DNA of 22,200 nucleotides, taken from Bacteroidales bacterium. GTDB lineage: Bacteria > Bacteroidota > Bacteroidia > Bacteroidales > JAADGE01. The notes beneath the pieces are model-generated. The model did not search any database, had not been told where the DNA came from, and saw only the letters and a list, made by a program, of their open reading frames with translations. Where the stretch lies: the NCBI GenBank assembly GCA_029932445.1, contig JAOZQB010000014.1:1-22200 (forward strand). Direction: 5' to 3'. Shown here piece by piece: positions 15,470 through 22,200 of the stretch. The first letter of the stretch is position 1, and each line of letters begins with the position of its first letter. Made by a program: the position numbers and the translations under genes.

Positions 15470-16393
15470 TTAAATTATTTTATCTTCTTTATTTTCAGTA
15501 TTTTCTTTTACTGCTTTAAGCAAATCAATTTCTTTAGTTTCTGTTTCTTCTTTTTCGGAAGATTTAATTTTTCTTGCCGGAAGATTAACCTCCCAAATGG
15601 CATCCGTAGGACAGACACTTACACATTTTCTGCAAAGCACACATTTTACGGGATCGATATATGCTAAAAAATTTTCAATAGTAATGGCATCATATTTACA
15701 TTCTTTAAAACACAAACCGCAACCGATACAAGCAACTGAACATGCTTTTTTTGCAGGTCCGCCTTTATCTTGGCTTATACATGAAACAAATATTCGACGA
15801 CTTTTTTTGCCGACCGGTCTTAATTCTATAATATCTTTCGGACACGCTTCGACACAAGCACCGCAAGCTGTACATTTATCTTCTAAAACAACGGGAAGAT
15901 TTGTTTCCGGATCCATGTACATTGCATCAAAATTACATGCATCAACACATTCACCCAGTCCGATACAACCGTATTGACATGCCGTATCTCCTGAATATAA
16001 ATTTGAAACAATAGTACAATTTGCAGCACCGTCATATTCAGTTGTTTTAGTTCTGAATTTCGGCGCTCCGTTACATCTTATTACAGCAACTTGTTTATCT
16101 TTTTTTTCAACTTCTCTGCCGAGAACTTTTGCAACCGATGCCATGGTTTCATTTCCGCCGACAGGACAAAACAAATTATCTAATTCATCAGCTTTCACAC
16201 AAGCTTCCGCAAAATTACGACACCCGGGAAAACCGCATCCTCCGCAATTTGCTGCAGGCAATTCACTTTCAACTTCATCGATACGAGGATCTTCAAAAAC
16301 TTTAAATTTTTGTGATGCCCAATATAAAATAACGGCAGATAATAAACCTACTGCACTGACTGTAATGATAGTTGCTGTTACTACTTCATTCAT
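15470..16393 (-). CDS. rnfB: Rnf complex ferredoxin-side subunit RnfB
   Basis: A 307-residue iron-sulfur protein that takes electrons from ferredoxin. There is an N-terminal membrane helix (about 5-25), then a four-Cys domain C50-C53-C58-C76 (CGGCGFPGC and FCP), then ferredoxin-like motifs at about 139-153, 174-184 (CTACGACVEACP), 218-232 and 251-261 (CVLCRKCVSVCP), so four to five further cysteine groups. Proteobacterial RnfB has fewer; the longer form is known in anaerobes. A polar Lys/Glu-rich tail (272-307) follows the last cluster and is probably disordered. It lies 16 bases after rseC. Confidence 0.96.
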   Translation of the reverse strand: MNEVVTATIITVSAVGLLSAVILYWASQKFKVFEDPRIDEVESELPAANCGGCGFPGCRNFAEACVKADELDNLFCPVGGNETMASVAKVLGREVEKKDKQVAVIRCNGAPKFRTKTTEYDGAANCTIVSNLYSGDTACQYGCIGLGECVDACNFDAMYMDPETNLPVVLEDKCTACGACVEACPKDIIELRPVGKKSRRIFVSCISQDKGGPAKKACSVACIGCGLCFKECKYDAITIENFLAYIDPVKCVLCRKCVSVCPTDAIWEVNLPARKIKSSEKEETETKEIDLLKAVKENTENKEDKII

Positions 16394-16409
16394 ATTTAAG
16401 TTTTTAATT

Positions 16410-16865
16410 TCAAATAGTAACTCCTGAAAAATCAGGTTCTATATTTGATTTTTTTATAGAAAATGAGAATGTTTTTTGGATTTTATCTTTTTTTAAATAT
16501 AAAATTAAATAATACGGAAAAAGTGCTCCTAATGCCGTTAATCCTGAGATTCCTTCATTTTTTGTCAAAAACATTGTTATAGTAAGAATGCTAAAAACAA
16601 TTACGAACGGCAATAAGTACCCTAAAAAAAGAGCACGGTATCCTAAAGTTTGTTTAAAATAGACATCAATTGATTCACCAACCCGATATATTTCCGGGTT
16701 TAGGATTGTAACATCAATTATTTTCTCTTCAACATCCGATACCGAACAACTTGTATTTAATTGGCATGAAAGACATGCAGATTTTGCAATTATGCTGATT
16801 TTAAGGTTATTCCCTGCAATTTTTTTAATCACACCGCGATGTTCTATTTGTTTAACCTTTTCCAT
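16410..16865 (-). CDS. rseC: RseC-family protein, first gene of the rnf operon
   Basis: A 151-residue protein of the SoxR-reducing-system RseC/MucC family. An N-terminal beta domain carries cysteines at 31, 34 and 40 (ACLSCQLNTSC); two membrane helices follow at about 76-98 and 105-124. In gamma-proteobacteria RseC works with Rsx/Rnf in keeping SoxR reduced, or with RseB-type sigma-E control; in Bacteroidota it regularly heads rnf and may serve assembly or regulation of the complex. Start ATG at 16863-16865, 17 bases downstream of the -7 element. Confidence 0.9.
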   Translation of the reverse strand: MEKVKQIEHRGVIKKIAGNNLKISIIAKSACLSCQLNTSCSVSDVEEKIIDVTILNPEIYRVGESIDVYFKQTLGYRALFLGYLLPFVIVFSILTITMFLTKNEGISGLTALGALFPYYLILYLKKDKIQKTFSFSIKKSNIEPDFSGVTI

Positions 16866-16881
16866 TATAATTTTAAAAAAG

Positions 16882-16910
16882 CAAATTTATAAAAAGCTAG
16901 GAAATTCAAA
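16882..16910 (-). promoter_or_regulatory. Promoter of the rseC-rnf operon
   Basis: On the minus strand TTTG (16910-16907), a spacer of 17 bases, then TAAATTTG (16889-16882), an exact TAnnTTTG. Transcription would begin near 16876, about 11 bases before the rseC ATG. No internal promoter of this type was seen within the operon. Confidence 0.6.
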
Positions 16911-16973
16911 CATGACAAATACACATATTTCATAATTTAGAAAGGTTATAAATTATAAGATAAAATCCTCTTA

Positions 16974-17663
16974 TTATCTTTCAATAAAACTCGTAACGGA
17001 AAGTTCTTTGTTAATATCTTTCTGTATAACAGAATCTTGCGGAAGAAATGCACTGATTATTACAAATAATGCAAAAAGAACAATTAACACACCTGTTATT
17101 CTGTTTATCCATAAGAGATTACGAAGTCGAATACGCTTTTTAAATATAGTTACCACACCTATTAAACTCAACCACCATATAAGAGAACCGCTGAAAACCG
17201 CTATAATCATTATAAAAATGTGAAAATTACTGACTGACTTGTCAATCATATTAAATGCTGCAAAAAAAGCACCAAATGCAAGAATTGTTATCGGATTAGA
17301 AACCGTGATAAAAAAACTTGTAATATAATCTTTATAATAATTATTTCCTTTTACTCTTAATTTCCTGATTTGTTTTGCAGGATTTGAAATTGAAATTCTG
17401 ATACCGACAAGAATTAAAAATGCACCGCCTATGATTCGAATATAAGTTTGATATTCAATCAAAAAATCGGATATAAAAGTAATACTGAAACCGGCAATAA
17501 CGGCATAAATAATATCTGCTGAAGCTGCTCCGACACCCGAGGCAAAACCTGATTTAAATCCTTTATTTAATGTACGCTGAATACAAAGTACACCGATGGG
17601 ACCCAAAGGTGCAGAAACGGAAATTCCGATTAATATGCCTTTTATGATAAATAATAAATCCAA
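16974..17663 (-). CDS. LysE-family amino-acid/metabolite exporter
   Basis: A 229-residue membrane protein with about six helices. The opening IKGILIGISVSAPLGPIGVLCIQRTLNKG is the LysE/RhtB signature, and the later TVSNPITILAFGAFFAAF matches the second conserved region. Substrates in the family are mainly amino acids; none can be assigned. The start is a TTG at 17663-17661: an in-frame TAA lies four codons upstream, and no ATG or GTG lies between it and the signature. It follows the acyltransferase gene by 47 bases in the same direction, so they may be cotranscribed. Confidence 0.87.
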   Translation of the reverse strand: MDLLFIIKGILIGISVSAPLGPIGVLCIQRTLNKGFKSGFASGVGAASADIIYAVIAGFSITFISDFLIEYQTYIRIIGGAFLILVGIRISISNPAKQIRKLRVKGNNYYKDYITSFFITVSNPITILAFGAFFAAFNMIDKSVSNFHIFIMIIAVFSGSLIWWLSLIGVVTIFKKRIRLRNLLWINRITGVLIVLFALFVIISAFLPQDSVIQKDINKELSVTSFIER

Positions 17664-17710
17664 ATATTCAAATTAAAATAGTATGCAAATGAACCAAAAA
17701 AAACTGAGGA

Positions 17711-19495
17711 TTAAAAATTAAATCTTTCAAGAATCGTATCATCTTCAAGTTCTTTGGATAATGCTTTCAAGGTATTTAGAGGAACATCAAAAATATCCAG
17801 AATCATCAAACCGTCCACGCAATTATTAAATTTAGGATCAACATTAAAGCCGAGAAGTTTGGCATTTAACTGTATGTATTTTTTAAATAAAACAGGTGTA
17901 TTATAATCAGGTTCAATATCTTGTATAAATTTATCCAACTTCTTTACATCTTGTTTTGTGTTTTGAATAAAAACGTCATTATCAAAATTAGGGTTTTGCT
18001 TAATCTTAAAACGTTTTCGAGGTTGAATATATTTAGATAATTCGTGATTGAAAAAATTTTCTTTAAAGAAATCGATGATTAAACTTTGAGAAAATTTTGA
18101 GAAATCATTACTGATACTTGCCGGACCAATAAGATAACGATATTCAGTATTTTTTAATAAAAAGTATAAAATACCTTTCCACAATAAAAAAAGAGAGAAG
18201 GGCTTTCTTTGATATTCTTTAATAATAAAAGAACGTCCTAACTCCAAAGATTCTTCCAAAACGGGATAAAATCCTGCTTTTAAATTAAATAGTGTATTGA
18301 TGTAAAATCCGTTAACACCATATTTCTCCATTATCTCATTACCTTTTCCTACACGATATGCACCGGCAATTTTTTTATTCTCATTATCCCAAATAATTAA
18401 TTGATAAAAGTATAAATCAAATTCATCAATATCAAGGCTCCGATTTGTTCCTTCACCAACTTCTCTGAAAGTAATTTCTCTTAAACGTCCTATTTCATTC
18501 AAGATATTCGGTATTTCTACGGAAGGACCGCAAACAACGCTGTATTCATTACTGTCAAAAAGATGATGATTTTCTTTTAGTAAATTTATTTCCGATTGAA
18601 TTTTTTCTAAGGGTATAGGATCAATAATTTTTTCAACTTTTTTTGCCTTCGGAATAAATTTCGGACGAATAAATTTTTTAACTTCAAAAGGTGTTCCTAA
18701 AGCGTATGTTTTGGCTCTTAAAAATCGTGATAACCGTTCAATATCATGAAATTCATTTAATTCTTTAACACTTATTGGTTTATTAATCCGAATTTTTATG
18801 GTCTTTTTCTTCTTATTAAAAAATTCTTTTGATAATCGAGCTGTTTGTAATGCAGGATAAACATTACCGAGCAAATGAAAAATCCAACTGTTGTTTCCTT
18901 GAAAATATATCGGAACTACCGGAACTTGAGCAAGTTTAATTAGTTTAATTAAAGAATTTTGCCATTTTCGATCGCTGATATTATTCAAAGAATGTACTTT
19001 TGAGATTTCTGCAGCAGGAAAAATTCCTAAAGCATTTCCCTCTTGAACATGTTGTAAAGTTCTTTTTAATGTCGTAAAACTGAATTTGTTAGGTTTTGTT
19101 TCGTCATTTTCTGTTAAAGGAATTGAAAAATCATTTAATGGTTCAATGGTATGAAGAAGAAAATTTGCCAGCAATTTAAAATCAGGTCGTTTATCAGATA
19201 AAATTTTTAATAACAATAAACCGTCAATTCCGCCGAAAGGTTGATTAGAAACAGTAATAAATGCTCCGTTTTCAGGAATTCTTTTCAAATCCGTTTCATC
19301 AACTTCAAATTGAATACCGAGAGAATCAATCACTGAATCAATAAATTTCGGACCGTTTTTATCAAAATTTTCCGAATATAATTTATTGATTTTATTAAAT
19401 CTTTTTAATTGCAAGATAAATTTTGCAATGATATCATTATTAAATTTTTTCTCAAACCTTGGATTAATAAAATCTTTACCTCTGATTCTTTCCAT
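17711..19495 (-). CDS. Fused PlsC-like and OlsB-like acyltransferase (OlsF type)
   Basis: A 594-residue fusion. Residues about 70-265 form a PlsC/LPLAT domain, with SNQPFGGIDG (83-92), FLLHTIEPL (112-120), GIFPAAEIS (157-165) and VPVVPIYFQGN. Residues about 315-490 form a GNAT-like OlsB/hemolysin domain (LREITFREVGEGTNRSLDIDEFD, then LELGRSFI at 417-424). OlsF of Serratia and Flavobacterium has this order and makes ornithine lipid: the C-terminal half N-acylates, the N-terminal half O-acylates. Bacteroides makes glycine lipids with separate GlsB and GlsA. The family has NHxxGGxDG at the active site; here His is Gln85 (codon CAA) and the usual FPAGE is FPAAE, so the O-acyltransferase may be altered or inactive. 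The GNAT half looks intact. It has its own promoter and lies upstream of the LysE gene. Confidence 0.85.
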   Translation of the reverse strand: MERIRGKDFINPRFEKKFNNDIIAKFILQLKRFNKINKLYSENFDKNGPKFIDSVIDSLGIQFEVDETDLKRIPENGAFITVSNQPFGGIDGLLLLKILSDKRPDFKLLANFLLHTIEPLNDFSIPLTENDETKPNKFSFTTLKRTLQHVQEGNALGIFPAAEISKVHSLNNISDRKWQNSLIKLIKLAQVPVVPIYFQGNNSWIFHLLGNVYPALQTARLSKEFFNKKKKTIKIRINKPISVKELNEFHDIERLSRFLRAKTYALGTPFEVKKFIRPKFIPKAKKVEKIIDPIPLEKIQSEINLLKENHHLFDSNEYSVVCGPSVEIPNILNEIGRLREITFREVGEGTNRSLDIDEFDLYFYQLIIWDNENKKIAGAYRVGKGNEIMEKYGVNGFYINTLFNLKAGFYPVLEESLELGRSFIIKEYQRKPFSLFLLWKGILYFLLKNTEYRYLIGPASISNDFSKFSQSLIIDFFKENFFNHELSKYIQPRKRFKIKQNPNFDNDVFIQNTKQDVKKLDKFIQDIEPDYNTPVLFKKYIQLNAKLLGFNVDPKFNNCVDGLMILDIFDVPLNTLKALSKELEDDTILERFNF

Positions 19496-19522
19496 TTAAA
19501 CAAAACATTAAAATTAATTTTA

Positions 19523-19556
19523 CAAATATAGAAAAATACTTTAACTTTATCCTCAA
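19523..19556 (-). promoter_or_regulatory. Promoter for the OlsF-like gene
   Basis: On the minus strand TTG (19556-19554), a spacer of 23 bases, then TATATTTG (19530-19523), an exact TAnnTTTG. The start would be near 19517, about 22 bases before the ATG at 19495. The gap of 72 bases is shared with the divergent sensor gene, for which only a poor TAACTTTA (19542-19549) is seen on the plus strand. Confidence 0.55.
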
Positions 19557-19567
19557 TATTTTTTCGG

Positions 19568-22200
19568 ATGAAAAAGCTCATTAATTTCATATTTCTTATT
19601 ATTACACCTGTTTTTTTATTTTCACAAACAGGAACGCCTTTTATTAAAAATTTCTCTCCCGAAGAGTATCTGGCTGAAGGCCAAACATGGGCTGCCGTAC
19701 AAGATGATAACGGTATGATGTATTTCGGCAGCAATTCCGGAATTTTAATATACGACGGACACAATTGGGAAACGATTAAACTTCCGAATAATTCTCCGGT
19801 AAGATCTTTATGTAAAAATGCTGATGGGATTATATTTGTAGGTGCTGTCGGCGAATTCGGATATCTTTCTCAAAATAAAAATGAAGGGCTTAAATATATT
19901 TCTCTTTCCGAAAAAACGGATAGTTCTATACGTTCTTTTTCGGATGTTTGGACAATGAAAGCTGCCGGTAATACTGTTTGGTTTGCAACAAATGAATTTT
20001 TATTCAGATACAACGCGAATAAAAAACCTGCCGTAATAATCGTGAATAAAAAACAACCTCCTTTTTTATTATACAAAGCCGGGGAAAATGTTTTCGTTTC
20101 AATCAGAGAAAAAGGGACATATGAAATTGTGAATGACAGCCTTATTCCTTTAAAAAGAATGGAAAACAGGCATCCTTGGTTTATGATTCCTTATATTAAC
20201 GACCGTTTGATTATTGGAGACCTTGACGGTTTATCAATTTATAATCCCAACGAAACCGATTCCGGCAAAACCGTTTCATCCGACATTTATTTTGATAAGG
20301 AAAGTATTGAAAAGACAAATGAGTTTTTAAATAAAAACCAACTTTATACCGGTGCTGTTGAAATTGGGAACGAGAAATATGCTGTCGGGACTCTTCGTAA
20401 CGGTATCGTAATTATTGATCAAAGCGGAGAAATAATAAATATTATTAATGAAGAAAAAGGTCTGCAGAGCAATACAATACATTATTTGTATAAAGATATG
20501 CAAAATGAATTGTGGGCATGTACGGCATACGGGATTTCAAAAATTGATATTAATACTCCCTATGAACTTTTCAGTAAAACCCAAGGCATAAAGGGTAGTA
20601 TTTATGATGTATTCAGATTTCATAATCATTTTTATGTTACATCAAATTTGGGTTTATTCTACTACACAAAAACAGGTTTTAAAGGTGTGGAAAATCTCAG
20701 CGGCAAAAATGCATTACAAATTCTTTCACCGTTTACCTATAATACTGAAAAAGATTCAATTTTATTTGTAAATACAATATACGGGATGTATCGAATTGAT
20801 AATAATCATCCGATAAAAATTAACAGCATTACTTATAATTCAATTATTCAATCCGATGTTATAAAAAACACGGTTTATTTAACCGTAAATTATGAATTGT
20901 TCAGAATGACTTTTCAAAATAACACATTCTCTTCACAGGAAAAGATTGAAAAATTTGATGACTTAGTATATTTAGGATGTGAACTTGATAAAAATAATTT
21001 GTTTTTAATTCTAAACGAGAAAGCTGTTTTATATAATTTAAAAACACATGTTTCTTCAGATATTAAAATTGATGCAAAAATAAATGATATTGATAAAGTT
21101 GACGGAAAAATCATTGCTTATACCGATAAAGGTCTTTTTATATACAATCACGATAAAACACAATTTATTAAAGATAAATTATATACAGCAGAATTGAAAA
21201 AAAATACAGAAATTTTGCAATTCGAGAAATCTTCTGAAAATAATTTTTGGCTTTTAGCCAAAAAAACCGAAAACAATAATCCCTTTGTTGCGAAAATTTA
21301 TAAAAGAAACGGAACTTTTCATATCCGAAAAAAACCTTATAAAAGATTTTCAGGTATCAACGCCGTTTATCAAGACGGAGACAGTCTTTTATGGGCAATA
21401 AACAGTAAAACACTGTACAAATACACCATTCGGAACAATAAGAATTTTAAGAATAAAGCAAGTTGCTTGTTGAGAAAAATAAGTTTAGTAAATGATTCCG
21501 TCATCTTTTCCGGTGTCATTTCTTCCGGTAAATCAGCTGATGAAACATCTCAAAATGTAAAAATTGATTATATTAATAATGACATCTCTTTTAAATTCTC
21601 CTTAACTTCATACGAAGGCAATAAAAACGAATACAGTTATAAACTTGAAACAAACAATAAAAAATCGTGGTCAATTTGGACTGAAAGCAATTTTAAAGAA
21701 TATACAAATTTACATGAAGGAAAATATATTTTTTCTGTTAAAGGGCGTGATGTATACGGTACTGAAAGTGAACCCGTAAAATACACTTTCGAAATCCTTC
21801 CGCCTTGGTACAGAACATGGTATTTATACCTCACGTATGTGATTCTCTTAATTTTTCTTATTTGGGGATTTGTAAAATTAAATGCCAAACGTTTAGAACA
21901 AGATAATATCCGACTGGACAATATTGTGAAAGAACGAACGGCAGAAATTTCAACACAAAAAGAAGAAATCCAAACACAGGCAGATTATTTGGAAGATGTT
22001 AATAATGAGCTCAATCAAAAAAATGAAGAAATAAGTACGATTGCCGAAAACTTAAAAGAAGCCAATTTTAAAATAAATATAAAAAATAAATACATCATCG
22101 ACAGCATTAATTATGCACAAAAAATTCAAAAAGCGGCATTACCTTCTGATACTGAAATATCAAAATTAATCTCAGATTTTTTTATTATTTACAAACCGAA
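19568..22200 (+). CDS. Membrane sensor: propeller, Y_Y_Y domain, coiled coil, SpoIIE phosphatase (partial)
   Basis: The frame is open from the ATG at 19568-19570 to the window edge, 877 codons, and the C-terminus is missing. A signal peptide (about 1-20, FIFLIITPVFLFSQ) is followed by propeller-like repeats: TWAAVQDDNGMMYFGSNSGI (42-61), later GLQSNTIHYLYKDMQNELWA and similar strands to about residue 630. A Y_Y_Y-like beta sandwich (about 660-743) ends in PPWYRTWYLY, then one membrane helix (about 752-771), a coiled coil (about 775-850), and INYAQKIQKAALPSDTEI, the helix that precedes SpoIIE/PP2C domains in Bacteroidota. This matches hybrid sensors in which an extracytoplasmic propeller controls a cytoplasmic phosphatase rather than a histidine kinase. 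The catalytic domain lies beyond the edge and was not seen. Confidence 0.82.
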   Translation, partial: MKKLINFIFLIITPVFLFSQTGTPFIKNFSPEEYLAEGQTWAAVQDDNGMMYFGSNSGILIYDGHNWETIKLPNNSPVRSLCKNADGIIFVGAVGEFGYLSQNKNEGLKYISLSEKTDSSIRSFSDVWTMKAAGNTVWFATNEFLFRYNANKKPAVIIVNKKQPPFLLYKAGENVFVSIREKGTYEIVNDSLIPLKRMENRHPWFMIPYINDRLIIGDLDGLSIYNPNETDSGKTVSSDIYFDKESIEKTNEFLNKNQLYTGAVEIGNEKYAVGTLRNGIVIIDQSGEIINIINEEKGLQSNTIHYLYKDMQNELWACTAYGISKIDINTPYELFSKTQGIKGSIYDVFRFHNHFYVTSNLGLFYYTKTGFKGVENLSGKNALQILSPFTYNTEKDSILFVNTIYGMYRIDNNHPIKINSITYNSIIQSDVIKNTVYLTVNYELFRMTFQNNTFSSQEKIEKFDDLVYLGCELDKNNLFLILNEKAVLYNLKTHVSSDIKIDAKINDIDKVDGKIIAYTDKGLFIYNHDKTQFIKDKLYTAELKKNTEILQFEKSSENNFWLLAKKTENNNPFVAKIYKRNGTFHIRKKPYKRFSGINAVYQDGDSLLWAINSKTLYKYTIRNNKNFKNKASCLLRKISLVNDSVIFSGVISSGKSADETSQNVKIDYINNDISFKFSLTSYEGNKNEYSYKLETNNKKSWSIWTESNFKEYTNLHEGKYIFSVKGRDVYGTESEPVKYTFEILPPWYRTWYLYLTYVILLIFLIWGFVKLNAKRLEQDNIRLDNIVKERTAEISTQKEEIQTQADYLEDVNNELNQKNEEISTIAENLKEANFKINIKNKYIIDSINYAQKIQKAALPSDTEISKLISDFFIIYKP

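Noticed and set aside
16958..16979. AGATAA-N10-TTATCT repeat at the end of the LysE gene as a terminator
   Set aside because: Six A/T-rich pairs overlapping the stop codon, with no T-run on the minus strand after it; too weak to call.
19405..19764. 119-codon minus-strand frame across the OlsF/sensor boundary
   Set aside because: It covers the divergent promoter and the 5' ends of two well-supported genes in the wrong frame or strand.

Overview
The window is AT-rich chromosomal DNA, almost certainly from a Bacteroidota bacterium and probably from an anaerobic or facultative lineage close to Bacteroidales. The grounds are: seven sites matching the Bacteroidota sigma promoter (TTG or TTTG, a spacer of roughly 17 to 23 bases, then TAnnTTTG); little use of Shine-Dalgarno sequences; a complete Rnf operon in the order rseC-rnfB-C-D-G-E-A; a CarboxypepD_reg-like secreted protein; and a propeller/Y_Y_Y sensor joined to a SpoIIE-type phosphatase. 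I saw no tRNA, rRNA, insertion sequence, prophage or CRISPR array. It reads as a conserved housekeeping region with some unusual details.

Layout, left to right. 1-387 (-): N-terminal part of a YihY/BrkB-family membrane protein. 388-819: non-coding, with a perfect inverted repeat and a promoter. 820-1662 (+): small secreted beta-barrel-like protein. 1652-2790 (-): a YbjN-like protein followed by a PspA/IM30-like coiled-coil protein, with a terminator-like hairpin between them. 2873-4749 (-): GTPase Der, whose stop codon overlaps the start of a lipoprotein gene. 4961-7936 (+): M23 peptidase, terminator, mreB, mreC. 7923-11036 (-): EamA transporter, LD-carboxypeptidase, PHA_gran_rgn-like protein, ChaN-like protein. 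11144-16865 (-): rseC and the six Rnf genes. 16974-19495 (-): a fused two-domain acyltransferase of the OlsF type and a LysE-family exporter. 19568-22200 (+): N-terminal 877 codons of a sensor phosphatase, cut by the window edge.

How the genes work together. M23-mreB-mreC, LD-carboxypeptidase and Der concern the cell wall, cell shape and ribosome assembly. RseC plus RnfABCDEG form the ion-pumping ferredoxin:NAD+ oxidoreductase with its accessory membrane protein, driven from one clear promoter just upstream of rseC. The OlsF-like protein probably makes an aminolipid (ornithine or glycine lipid), but its O-acyltransferase half lacks the usual catalytic histidine. The YbjN/PspA pair looks like an envelope-stress module.

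The points most worth a second look are: the His-to-Gln change in the acyltransferase, the hairpin directly before pspA, two short leader ORFs that end on the start codons of the M23 gene and mreC, the absence of mreD after mreC, and the propeller-to-PP2C sensor at the right edge. No wholly new system is evident.
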